This document shows, in pieces, positions 36,858-47,394 of a DNA stretch of 64,000 bases (its first letter is position 1; every line of letters starts with the position of its first letter). The stretch spans positions 4,695,594-4,759,593 of the forward strand of contig JAQFVV010012416.1 of assembly GCA_028023455.1 (NCBI GenBank), in the 5' to 3' direction. The translations under genes and the position numbers were made by a program. Origin of the DNA: Epiperipatus broadwayi. Its lineage: Eukaryota > Onychophora > Udeonychophora > Euonychophora > Peripatidae. The notes under the pieces were generated by a model. That model saw only the letters and a list, made by a program, of their open reading frames with translations. It searched no databases and was not told where the DNA came from.

Positions 36858-37063
36858 AAAGAAATCAAAATTACATTTAGTAGTGGATTTAAAGAAAATA
36901 AAGAAATCAAAATTACATTTAGTAGTGGATTTAAAGAAAATAAAGAAATCAAAATTACATTTAGTAATGGATTTAAAGAAAGTAAAGAAATCAAAATTAC
37001 ATTTAGTAGTGGATTTAAAGAAAATAAAGAAATCAAAATTACATTTAGTAGTGGATTTAAATT
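36858..37063. repeat. Minisatellite, 42-bp unit, about 4.9 copies
   Basis: Units starting AAAGAAATCAAAATTACATT at 36858, 36900, 36942, 36984 and 37026 differ by only a few bases. Because 42 is a multiple of 3, and the unit lacks stops in several frames, repetitive frames appear on both strands. They are by-products, not genes. Shorter A+T-rich duplications precede it (ATTAAATGTAAATCAG twice at about 36803-36835). Confidence 0.9.
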
Positions 37064-37139
37064 TACATTATTGCTATGGCCATAGAGTTTAAATTTAGCT
37101 ATCTTTAGGAATTATCGCATTTTATCCAAGTTATTAATC

Positions 37140-37320
37140 TTTAAGTAGAGGAAAGGTTTTACCGGCTCTTCTTTGCAGCTTGTACTTGTTTCATGTTGAG
37201 GATGGGGATGGGCACCTGTTTCCTATGGCTTTTCCTTCACTACTCCCCACATCGGTAGACTCCTGGGTCAGAAAGACAAGAGAAAATGCCTTCTACTCAA
37301 CCTGCATCTTCATTAACAAT
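37140..37320. other. G+C-richer block, unrecognised
   Basis: The segment with GGGGATGGGCACCTGTTTCC and CCCCACATCGGTAGACTCC stands out in composition. No frame without stops exceeds about 30 codons and no splice layout was convincing. It may be the edge of an old retroelement. Confidence 0.3.
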
Positions 37321-37617
37321 TTTAAACATAAGTGGTTGGATGAAAATAATGTCTGAATAATTTCAAAATAGCCACAGAGGCATATATATTCAGCTTACTC
37401 CCCCCTCTTCTTGGTTATAGTAATTTTCTAGATTTGTTTTGTTAATTTTCTCGCTGTATTCTTAGAATCGTATAATTACTTTGTTTTTATTTCTTATAGC
37501 GAAGTTTTACATCCGGTCATTCACAATTTCTTTTTTATCACTCAGGATAATTTATCCTACAGGTTAGTGTTACTTTTGGTTTGGTAATTAGGTCACACTA
37601 AAGCGAGAAAGATTAAA

Positions 37618-37692
37618 TTTTATAATACCAATTTTTCGAAAACAAATCTATAAATGGAATTTTATAATACCAATTTTTCGAAAACAAATCTG
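37618..37692. repeat. Tandem duplication, 42-bp period
   Basis: ATAATACCAATTTTTCGAAA followed by ACAAATCT occurs twice, 42 bp apart, with an identical core. Confidence 0.85.
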
Positions 37693-37699
37693 AGTGGAA

Positions 37700-38700
37700 A
37701 AACATCTGGTTATATATGTAACTTGATTATTTAATTTAGCAATATATGCAGAAATATACAATAATTTCAAATATTAATTTTCTTTAGAATAAATATTTTA
37801 AATAAATAAATTTATAATGTTTTAAATCTGTTAACATTATTATTTCCTGCGTATATGTAGTCTCTCGTTACACATATAATGCAGTTACTCCTAGAAATAT
37901 ATGTGTGTGTATATATGGGTTTTTTATATATACAGAGACACCTTTTATCTTGTAAGCTTAAAATATACGCACACATACATAACTAATACCTTTATATTTA
38001 AATCCAGCCTGATTTGGATATAATATACTATAGTATATAGTAGGTGAAACAGGAGAATTGACAAAGCTGACTGTTTCAGTATTAATAAAGCTAAATTTAA
38101 ATTTTTAAATATACCTGTTACATTTGATATGTGAATTTGTCAGTATTACAGACCATTATAAAAATTATGGTTTACTTATGACGGAAATTCTTACCGCGTG
38201 TAAAATATGCTTCATAATAAAAATTACAGTTCGTATAAAATAAAAATTACTGATTATTAAATAAAAAGGGTAGAATTACTTCATTTGCATAAAATGTTCA
38301 TAATATAAATTAAGGTTTAGTTAGGTATAGTTATTTATTTACAAAAATAAATTTAAAGGTTTTTTTTGTGTGTGTGATTTTTCAACTATGATTTGACATG
38401 TGACAGCCTTATAGACAAATATAGATTAACCAATCAAACAACAGAAAAAATAAGTATTATATATATATAAGATGTATACTTAGTACTTTTATATGTCTGC
38501 CGGTTAAAATATCTAAAATATGTATACATCTTGATTTTTTCTCTCTCTCTTTTTCTCTCTCTATTAATTTTTCCTTTCATTCATTTGTATTTGTAATTCA
38601 AATTTACAAACGTTTGCAAATTTGAACTTTATATATATATGTATATTGTTTTACATATAGCATTTGTTGTATTCACTGAAAGATGTTATCCATGAGACAC
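37700..38700. other. A+T-rich spacer upstream of the hydroxylase gene
   Basis: Contains (TA)n, (TC)n and (TG)n runs. Promoter elements of the downstream gene should lie here or just below, but no single TATA or initiator can be singled out in such A+T-rich DNA. Confidence 0.5.
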
Positions 38701-38723
38701 CTTGGAATAAAATAAAATAGATA

Positions 38724-38816
38724 CTCAAGCGTTGGTGGCCTTGTGGTTAGCATAGCTGCCTTCCAAGCAGCTGGCCCGGGTTCGCTTCCCGGTCAACGCT
38801 TTGACATATGAAAAAA
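38724..38816 (+). repeat. tRNA-derived SINE, family A, copy 4 (youngest-looking)
   Basis: The tRNA-like body is 38729-38799: GCGTTGGTGGCCTTGTGG, TTAGCATAGCTGCC, CCGGGTTCGCTTCCCGG, TCAACGC. Acceptor and T-stem pairings are intact. The tail TTTGACATATGAAAAAAA follows. The element is flanked by a perfect 18-bp target duplication AATAAAATAAAATAGATA (38706-38723 and 38817-38834). It lies about 350 bp upstream of the hydroxylase start codon. Confidence 0.9.
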
Positions 38817-39168
38817 AATAAAATAAAATAGATAAGTGGTTCCTACTGTACAATATTTTTTAAATTTAAAAAACAACAATCTTTTAATATTACACACACA
38901 TACAAAGAATTAGCATGAATTCAGTCTTTTTTGTTTATATTGCACATGTTATAATGTATGTGCATATTAATCTTACTAATATTTCAGTTTATTATCATTT
39001 TGTATTTTTTAATTACAGATTAAGAAATATGTTTAAATTAATTTATTATCTTAAAATTATTAAAATTGTTATAATTTTTTAGTTAACGAAAATATATATC
39101 TATTAAACTAAATTCAGAGCACGAAGAAATAAGAATAATTTTTATTTTATCAAATAATGATATTTAAA

Positions 39169-39237
39169 ATGGAGCAAAGCAATTTGGATCCGAAAGTGGA
39201 ATTTCGAATATTTAAAAGGCAAAAGGGATGGCACGAG
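39169..39237 (+). CDS. Aromatic amino acid hydroxylase (PAH-like), coding exon 1
   Basis: The frame starts ATG 39169 (MEQSNLDPKVEFRIF) and runs 23 codons to GWHE, ending in GAG/GTAATT, a good phase-0 donor. An in-frame ATG 12 bases upstream (39157) is an alternative start; a TAA lies at 39136. The protein N terminus is not conserved in this family, so the assignment rests on the downstream exon: same strand, matching phase 0, and the same intron position as the human PAH exon 1/2 boundary (phase 0, just before the Ser-Tyr that precedes the ACT domain). The enzyme would hydroxylate an aromatic amino acid using tetrahydrobiopterin, iron and oxygen in the cytosol. It lies on an otherwise repeat-only background. 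Confidence 0.65.
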
Positions 39238-40604
39238 GTAATTTGATGTTGTGGTTACAGTGTTTAATGTTGTATTATTTTAACAAAATAGATGGTAAAA
39301 TTATCAAATGTATATCTATAGACTTCTACTTGTCTATAATTATATAAAAATACAGATAAAAGTAAACACAAGACAACGGTTAACAAATAGTAATCTATTC
39401 TGTATTATTTTGTATTTCCAATGTTTGGCCTTTTCATATAACTATACTATTCTGGCATTTTAATCTTCAAATTTGTGACTTCAAATCTTTTTTTTATGTA
39501 TTAAATATTTTTAAATAATATTTTTCATAATACATGACATAAAAAAAAAATCAATTAAGGAGCTCACTGGTTACAGTATCTTTCCCACACCTTTCCCAAA
39601 TCATCAAAAAACGTAAAGACATTATTACTCACCAGACTTGCTAACTGGCTATTGATGAGAAGTTTAGCAGTTTCCAATCCTCAATTTGTTTTCTAGATTT
39701 ATGGATTTTTCATTAGTAGTACATCACTGATATTCAGGTATGTGCTTCTCACCACCCAAAAATTTAACATCATTATATATTTTCATTTCTTTTACAATTT
39801 TTTTAACTTAAAACAAGTAGTTTGTGGTTGATTTCTTGTAAGCTCCTAAAATGATGTTATGTAGTTAATAGACCTACAGTGGACTGAATGCGATGCTCAA
39901 AACAGATAAAAGTAAAATCTAATTTAATAAAAGACAAACAAATAAAAGAAAACAAAGAAAATTAGAAATGAGATTAAAAAAATTTAAAAAAATTAATTTT
40001 TTTAGGAAAAACTCCTTGGAGAAGGAAAAATGAAATCTCAGTATAAATTTTAATATAAAATTAAAATTATAGTCAATAGATAAAAAAAACATGCCGATTT
40101 ATAACATATAAGTTGCTTCATGTCTCGTTAATATGTTTTTATGCTAAGTGTTATATTCACATAAGTTACAAAATAAAAGTTTCATTCCTGTATACATAGT
40201 TTCATGCTCACTTAAATTGCTTTTATGTGAAATTTTGTACTGATAATATTATATTAACTCTGTATCTCAGTTAATCTGTGTGAATATGTTTTGCATATAA
40301 TAAATTCTACAAAAATTAGTATGATGTGAAATAAATACCTTAAGGCAATACTTTTGTGCATTGTTTTAAAAGAAATCTAGACAAGCACATTTTAATTTCA
40401 TTTGCCATCTTGGAAAATGTATTTTAGTCATCAGTTTATAAACTATTTTCACTACAAGCTATATATCAAGTGAATCACATTAAACAGTATTTCATATCCA
40501 TTGTAGAATTTTTTGATTATTATCTATAAATATTTTTGAAGATTTTGTAATTATATATTAGGCTATTTCTATCATCTAGAGTTAAATTATTTAATGTATT
40601 TTAG

Positions 40605-40889
40605 TAATATTTACTGAGACTATAACCTTGATAATATGCGTATAAAATGCGATAGTAGGGACCTCTACAGGTGTTTTAACCACAAGCTTACGCTAACCGC
40701 TTCAGCTTCACCTATTTAAATAGAAAGTAGGTTGAAGTAAAGAGGGTTCCCCTCTTTTCTTCCAAGCACAAGCTTGTGGTTAAAACACCTGTAGAGGTCC
40801 CTACTATCACATTTTACACGCATATTATCGAGGTTATAGCCTCAGTAAATATTACTTAAGTAATCAATGTGCGTTTAATAAATTTATAA
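40605..40889. repeat. Palindromic element B, complete copy, with 14-bp target duplication
   Basis: The arms 40605-40692 and 40767-40856 are inverted copies (AATATTTACTGAG ... GATAGTAGGGACCTCTACAG ... TTTTAACCACAAGCTT). Between them is the core GCTTCACCTATTTAAATAG, GTTCCCCTCTTTTCTTCC. An unpaired tail of about 33 bp (TAAGTAATCAATGTGCG...) follows the right arm and is also present in the copy at 4360-4395. The whole is bracketed by TTAATGTATTTTAG at 40591-40604 and 40890-40903. Long duplication, 3' tail and 5'-truncated sister copies point to retroposition of a hairpin RNA. Confidence 0.75.
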
Positions 40890-41239
40890 TTAATGTATTT
40901 TAGAAAAATTCAAATTTTACTTTCAAATACATTTAATTGTTAGTAAAAGCATTCTAGTTCAGTATGCTGGTCTTACTAGTAATAATATTTCAGCATTAAG
41001 ATGACATTTGAAGTATGGATTCTTAGATTTATGAATACTGAGTTAAGATGGCACTGTAATATTTTGTCAAAGGCAATAATCAGTAGAAATATTATATATT
41101 TATCTAAGGGAATCTTTCTGATTTTTTTATGTTTAAGAGCAAGGATCAATGAATAAATCCCAAATATTATGAATTTGCACACAAAGTTGACTTATTGGAT
41201 TATTAGTCATTGGTATGTAAGTAGCTTTTTAAAATTTTC

Positions 41240-41640
41240 TTATTTTTTACTTTTTGTAGTTTGTCCAATATACCAATCAAACATATGTTCAGACTTCATA
41301 CCACTTGCTGAAGTATGGACAGGTTAAGAGTAACAAGAAGTGATCTGAAATGAACTATATGGGTGAGAGAACAAGCAGGCATTACTCACATCATTGAAAG
41401 AATTTAAGATTGAAGCGGAAGTGGGCTGGACATATTTCTAGAAGAGATGAAAATAGGTAGACAATTGTATTCTTAAACCAGATTCTAAGAGCTTCAAAAG
41501 ACTGAAAGACAATATGTGAAGTAGATGAGTGAAATAAAGAATTTTCCTGGTGTGATGTGAAGAACTGGATTAAACTTGGAGAGACCAGAGACCATGTTCA
41601 TGCAATGTATCAATGGTTGAAAATGATGATGACATGCATA
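41240..41640 (+). pseudogene. RTE-type LINE, 3' end fragment 2
   Basis: One frame reads KRKWAGHISRRDENR-stop-TIVFLNQ. This is the W-x-GHI-x-R-x(3)-RW signature of the RTE C-terminal region, with the final Trp changed to TAG. The end (GTGATGTGAAGAACTGGATT, AACTTGGAGAGACCAG) matches fragment 1 at 17800-18150. Located in hydroxylase intron 1, sense orientation. Confidence 0.75.
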
Positions 41641-42285
41641 ATTTGTCACTTTAAGTGTATCTGAGTTTCTCTTAACTCTTCAGGGGGTGCTCTTAAAATC
41701 ATTTTCCAGTAGAAAAGCTCATTTTATCAATGTATGTCCATCCACATCCATATGATAATTCATAGGTGTACTTTTTTGGTTTTCAGCATTTCAAATTGAG
41801 ATTTCAGAGAGATTAAGATTCCTTATAGTGTACAACAACTTTGAAAAGCTATTGTGATGTTATATTGATTGCAGATTTTCTTTATTTTATCTGCTACTCC
41901 TGGAATGTATGTATGGTTATGCTGCAGGACCTTTTATTTTTCATTAGATTTTTTTTTTTGTTTTCTTAACAACATTAATGGATAACCATTCTTAATGAAA
42001 GTTTGATCTATGTAGATCTTTTCTTTTTCTAAATCATTGGTTTTTGAACAATTTTTTTTTGCTGTGTTCCATGTTTTGTGTCTCTGCCATAACTGGATTA
42101 TGTATTTTCCTGTGGATTTTCTATAAATTGTAGTTTTCATTTCATCATGAGGAAGTCTTATTATAAGAATATCAATGAATGCTAATTATTATTCATGTTT
42201 TAGCAACATCATCTTTATCATTTTATGCCACTTACTGTAAGCTTTAATTAGTTAATTAGTAATAGTGAATTCCAGATAATAATGC
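41641..42285. other. Intronic spacer
   Basis: A+T-rich. The minus-strand 68-codon frame at 41934-42140 (lysine/threonine-rich) has no domain or splice support. Confidence 0.5.
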
Positions 42286-42289
42286 TTAT

Positions 42290-42400
42290 TAGTCCTATCC
42301 TGTGATATCCTATCCAATATTGCCAGGCCTGTTTCAATCTTATGGCTTTCATCAGTGAAGAGTTTTGGATCTTAGATCTTTAGGATCAAATGCACCCTCC
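42290..42400. repeat. Palindromic element C, core fragment
   Basis: CCAATATTGCCAGGCCTG, TTTCAATCTTATGGCTTTC and ATCAGTGAAGAGTTTTGGAT match the element C core (31450-31540) in order. Confidence 0.55.
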
Positions 42401-43144
42401 TTCCAGCAGTTATCATTTACCTCTGTGTTATATTATCAATCTATCAACTCAAACCAAAAAGTATATAAATGTTTTCAGTCTGTGTCAACTTGCTAATATA
42501 GCTATATAGACATGAAACCAGTTCAGTTTCTATATATTATGGGGGTCCCAAATTTTAATACCTATGGATACATCCACCTTGTGGATAGGACTTGGCATAA
42601 AACAAAAAAAACACCTGAATTCATCAGATTACTTTAACAAAAGTTATGTGATGAATTCAGATGGTTTTTTATTGGTTTATTTTTCATGTTTTGATTCTAT
42701 TATGAATTTAATTGAGGGAAATATATTATTGATATTGTTACAGAACTTTTGTCATAGTGTTTTACCATATGGTCTATAACAAATGTGTCGTAGGTCTAGT
42801 GAATTCAGATTTTAGCTGAAGACAGAATAGGATTTATGATTCTAATATGTAAATGTTGATGATGAGGACTGACAATTGTTAATCTATATCCATCAGTAAG
42901 TTTTCTGGAAGAATTCTGTATTGTATGGGAAGTATGTTGTTGTTATGCAGAATGTTAAGGATTCTATTATAATTTGAGTAGAAATCTTTCTTCTGGTTTA
43001 TAAGCTATTACCCTTATTTAATCTTGGGTTGCAATTAAAACTTGCAATTCACTTCCAAAGAACTGAGAAGATTACTAAGAGAGCAAATAAAACTGTTAAG
43101 AAAAAGAATAAATAATAGAATGTTTTCAGATATCAAACTTTGCA

Positions 43145-43220
43145 TTTCTACCCCAGACCAGTTTCTGCTGCTGGTTTCCTCAGTGAGGTGCTAGGATATT
43201 CAAACATTAGATTTAAAATA
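43145..43220. repeat. Palindromic element C, core fragment
   Basis: CCCCAGACCAGTTTCTG, GGTTTCCTCAGTGAGGTGCT and a following AGGATATTCA resemble the element C core. Weaker than the copy at 42290. Confidence 0.4.
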
Positions 43221-43699
43221 ACAGGTCAAGCCCAGTACCTTATCTAATAGTTGACTATTAAATAGAAAATCTGAAATTGTCAGACATCCATATGTCTTCA
43301 AATCCAGCTATGTAGCTTAAATAGCGATATGGGACTGAACTACGTTTAGATACAATAGTAGAAGTATATTCATCTTATTCAATAGAATGTCATAAAATTA
43401 TATTTGTGTTAGGGCTAGAGAGTGTTTCAATTACCTATTGTATTAGTTGTATAAATCTAAAGTAAAGACTTCAACAATATTTAATAGAGCAAAACTACGA
43501 TAAAATTCATACTTATTAGTTCACCAACTTTTGAATGATGAAAGTTTAAACATTCTTTGTCTCTCTCTTTTTTTTACTTTCTAACTTAGAATAACTTCTT
43601 ATTCATTTACCAATCAATACTGATTGATTATCTGAGTTGGAAGTAGATCAACAATTGAAAAAAAAAAAACCTAAACCTAATTGAAACAGAAAGAAAAAA

Positions 43700-43790
43700 T
43701 CATATGTATTTAATTTGAATTCAAACTCAGATTTTCAAAGTGACAGGTTAATGCATTATCACTGCACTACCAGTCTCGTTTCATCTTCTA
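43700..43790 (-). repeat. Family B-like tRNA end, worn
   Basis: The minus strand gives a tRNA-like order ending with a B-box-like GAGTTTGAATTCAAA. The anticipated A box (GCAGTGATAATGC) is poor. Confidence 0.35.
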
Positions 43791-44022
43791 TATATATGCA
43801 AAATTTTATAGCCATCATAAGTTAAATCTATCACGACAATTAGATAATATATATTTTAAACAATTCATTTAACTTCAATTTCTCCAAAATGAATGCTTTC
43901 CTTACATAATATAAGTTGTCATTTTATACATGTAATTAAATATTTTATTAATTTATATTTTGCACTTAAGATATATAAAATAGAAATGATAATGCTATTT
44001 GTTGTACTTTGTTTTTTTGTAG

Positions 44023-44151
44023 TTCGAACTTAAGGTTTCTGAAAGTGGATCCTACCTGGGACTCATGAAAGACCAAGATTCAATATGCACTATAATTTTT
44101 TCTGTAGAAGAGCATGTAGGGTCTTTAGCTAAAGCGTTGAAAATATTTAAG
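44023..44151 (+). CDS. Aromatic amino acid hydroxylase (PAH-like), coding exon 2, start of ACT domain
   Basis: Preceded by a T-rich acceptor (GTTTTTTTGTAG) and ending AAG/GTATGA, this 129-base exon is open in phase 0 and encodes 43 residues (FELKVSESGSYLGL...). The segment IIFSVEEHVGSLAKALKIFK is the first strand and helix of the regulatory ACT domain of the phenylalanine, tryptophan and tyrosine hydroxylases. From SY onward it aligns without gaps with human PAH exon 2, as I recall it. It ends at the same residue, and by eye about 14 of 34 positions agree. GSL stands where PAH has the phenylalanine-binding GAL. LAK and the final K favour PAH over TPH, where LIKAL..FQ is usual. TPH remains an alternative. 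It is too short to show up as an open reading frame of ordinary size. Confidence 0.85.
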
Positions 44152-44344
44152 GTATGAACTTTACGTAATTTAATATATATTAAATGTAAATCAAATTGCA
44201 TTTATATGCAATAAATATTAATTAATAAATTTACAAATAAATAATGCTAAAAAAGTTATATAACCATAAATACAGTATTATTTAATTTAGAAAAAAAAAT
44301 TTTATGACAGCATTTGACTGCATTTATGGGTGTAATTTATGTAT
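44152..44344 (+). other. Start of hydroxylase intron 2
   Basis: Begins GTATGAACTT. The expected next exon would encode the rest of the ACT domain, with an IESR motif. No acceptable acceptor plus IESR-coding exon was found on the + strand up to 64000, so the intron probably extends beyond the window. Confidence 0.5.
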
Positions 44345-46735
44345 TATGAATGTAGCGATGTGATATGCTGTGGCTTCTTTTTCGGAGTCAGGAATCTCTC
44401 AACCACTATGCCCAGAGAAACCTGTTATCCACTTTATCTTCCCTTTCCATTCCCCATCCTAAGTTTTTTTCATATTCTTCTCTAGCCTGTTCCATCCCAT
44501 TTCCAGAACATAATCTTTGTCAACTCCATGGCCTTTATATTTAAACTCCCCTTATCTTTTCCCAAATCCAGCATAAAAACCATGAACCCCCTTTCTGTAT
44601 CATCATTTTGTTTATATTTATTCTTCCACAATTTTATTATTTGTACCCTTTCTGCTTTAAGGCATTTACATTCAATTAACAGATACCTAATATTTTCTAT
44701 GCCTTCCTTACACAATTTGCAGATTATATCCCCATATTTTTCCATTTATGTATATTCTCTTGTTGCTAAAGATCCTGATCGAACCTTGAACAATAAACTA
44801 CTTTCCTTGCTATTATCATAAATTAACTCACACTTAATGTTCCATTTACTTCTATATATATATTTAAACTCTTTTTACTCTCCATACTAGTTCTCCATCT
44901 CTCCAATTCCCTATTTTTTATTAATGCATCTATTCTATCCCATTCTTTGCCACTATAACATTCAACAATTTCCCTTACACAATCATCCCACCTTTTGTAT
45001 AAGCATACTGATATAAATTCTTTATCAAAATCTTTTGCATATCATATTACCTTTCTCACCCATCTTGTTGCCTATTCTTTACTTATAAACAAATTAAATA
45101 TTATTTTGGCTATTCTCTTATTATCTATAAAATTTCAATCTACTGAACATTTTCATTTTTCTTTTTGCATCTCTCATATAAAACTTGCCCATCCCATTTC
45201 TCCTTGAATAGTCTTCTTTGCTGTCCACACATCTCTATCTAATGCACATCTTTCTACTTCTCTTTGTACTTTTTCTAAGAAATTTAACACCTCTTTACTT
45301 ACACATAATGCATCATTACCATATGTTAACCCTGCTACTGCCATTCCCTTCCATACAATTCTAGCTACATTATATTTATTATATAAAAACACTGTTAATT
45401 TTTTTATCAGTTCCTTTCTTTTTTTTTTTTTTGCTTCATTTATCAATTTTTTCCCCCATTCATCCAAACAATTTCTCTGATTACTTAAGATGATTCCCAA
45501 GTAGTTATACTTATTCACCACATTTAACTTTGTATCCCCAATAAAAATTTCTTTCTCTTCTCTTTCTCCAGTATCATCATTACTTTTGACTTTTCTTCAT
45601 GTAATTTAATCCCAATCTCTTTACCCATTGCTTCAGCATAACTTCCATATCTTCCCTACTTTATGTACACAAGAAGACATCATCTGCAAATAAATGACCC
45701 ACCTTGCCACCTCTTAATGGTATCTCTACCTCTCTTCTAGTCTTTCTATCACTCTCTCCAATTATCTCAAATACAACAAACACAAAATAGATGACATAGG
45801 GCATCCTTGACTTAACCCCCCCCCCATTTTAAACTTTAATTGATTCTATAACTCCTAATTAATATGTATAGTAATTATTTTCATACAATCTCTTAATAAA
45901 ATCAGCTAAAGCTTCATTTATTCCCAAATTTATTAAACTTACTCATAATCTATTTCTATTTGTTCTATCATATGCCTTCTCTATATTTATAAAACCATAT
46001 ATAGCTGTCTACCTTTATTTCTACTCATATCTATAAGTTGTGTAGCTACAAGTAAACTATCTCCTATACACCTATTTAATCAAAAAACACCTGGCATTTC
46101 TCCCACTATATTATTTTCTTCCATCATTTGGCTTCTCTTCCAGCTACAATATATGCGAAAATTATATATAACACTGATGCTACTGCTATTGGCCCATAAT
46201 TGCTTAACTTTCTTTGATTCTTACCCTTTCTTTTAAATAATAGCCTTACTCTTGTATTACTCCAACTATCCAGAAATTCTTTTTTCTATGCCATCTTATT
46301 AAGACATGATAATAGGTTTAATTATGCCCTTTTTTCTAAATTCATTACTATCTCTGTTGCCCATCTATCTAAATCTCTTGCCTTTCCACTTTTCAATTTA
46401 TTCCCTGCCTCATTCAATTCATTTTTTGTAAACCTAATACTTCCATTACCATATGTTTTCATGTTTGTTATTACTCTGTCATTTACATCTAACTTATTTT
46501 TAATATCCATTATATAATTATTTAAGATTGTCTTTAATTCTTCTCTAGAGCTACATTTTATTCCCTCATTATCTAGTAATACTATTTCTCTCTCCCCTAC
46601 ATTCTTTCTTTTAATGTATTTCCAAAATTTTTTACTCCAACCTCTTTCACTTTTATTAATATCCTCCAATAATTTACTATTCGATTTCATTCTCTTTCTA
46701 TAATTATTTAGATTATAAACAATTTTGTAATATTA
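44345..46735 (-). pseudogene. LINE family L, longer copy with reverse transcriptase core
   Basis: Read on the minus strand: 46690-46322 encodes FWKYIKRKNVGE...FTKNELNEAGNKLKSGKARD, the usual lead-in to a non-LTR reverse transcriptase. At about 45830 GGVKSRMPYVIYF is a worn 'G-x-x-Q-G-x-P' block. HLFADDVFLCT at 45697-45665 holds the catalytic FADD (45690-45676). 45521-45174 has NKYNYLGIILSNQ, the conserved Y-L-G-x-x-L block. 44745-44482 ends with CKLCKEGIENIRYLLIEC, where the His of the C-terminal knuckle is now Tyr. Stops and frame changes kill it. No endonuclease is left, so it is 5'-truncated. The 3' end matches 23755-24420. It lies antisense in hydroxylase intron 2. Confidence 0.8.
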
Positions 46736-46866
46736 TTAAATTTAAATGCTATTGTTGATTGGTTTAAATTGCTTTTGTTTATGTATATATGTATTTGTTA
46801 AATTGATTGTTACTTTTTATTATTATGTTATGTACATTATGTTTATCCCTTTTATATTTTTTGTTT

Positions 46867-47100
46867 TTAATATGTTAACTCTAATTGGCTGTATGCTGTT
46901 GTTTGGCACTTAAATAAATGAATTGAACTATTGTTGTTGTTATTATTATTATCATCATCATCATCATTGTTATTATTATTATTATTATTATAGTTATTGT
47001 TGTTTATTGACATGCTGATTTGTTTTTTTTGTTGTTGTTTTGTTGGCAGTGATATTTCCTTTTTGAAAGTGTTTTTTTCTTCTCGAAAGTGGCACATAAA
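46867..47100. repeat. Trinucleotide microsatellite (ATT/ATC/GTT)n
   Basis: From about 46931 to 47005, TTGTTGTTATTATTATTATC, (ATC)n and (ATT)n follow each other. The Asn/Asp-rich minus-strand frame over this region is a product of the repeat. Confidence 0.85.
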
Positions 47101-47394
47101 GATGAGGTTTAGGTTCAGCCTTTCAAAAATATACCACTTAAAACTTCATAGTACTAATTAATAGGGAATTAAAATTTTGGATAGGTAAAAATCATTTAAA
47201 CTTAAATTTAATAACTTTACATTTTGTTTTTTTTTCTTTGTTATTGATATTGAGTTTATGTTGATGCTTTATTCCAATGTGTGACGTTAACATCATGTTA
47301 TATCTTGTGCGCATTGTATGAATTATAGGGTAGGCATCATCTGGTACAGTATCATTAGTTGCTATTTACATCAAAAATATCAAACAGATTGAAC

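Larger units (their letters stand above)
39238..44022 (+). other. Intron 1 of the hydroxylase gene
   Basis: 4.8 kb from GTAATT (39238) to TTTTTTTGTAG (44022). It contains a palindromic element (40605-40889), an RTE 3' fragment (41240-41640) and worn element C cores. The remainder is A+T-rich with no frame worth reporting. Confidence 0.6.

Noticed and set aside
36821-37092. Three repeat-protein-like frames on both strands
   Set aside because: They are produced by the 42-bp minisatellite, whose unit length is a multiple of three.
38729-38799. A functional tRNA gene
   Set aside because: It folds like a tRNA, but it has a perfect 18-bp target duplication, an A-rich tail and five diverged sister copies, so it is a SINE.
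44528-45207. Plus-strand frames over the LINE (44528-44821 and 44995-45207)
   Set aside because: They are shadows of the minus-strand reverse-transcriptase remnant.
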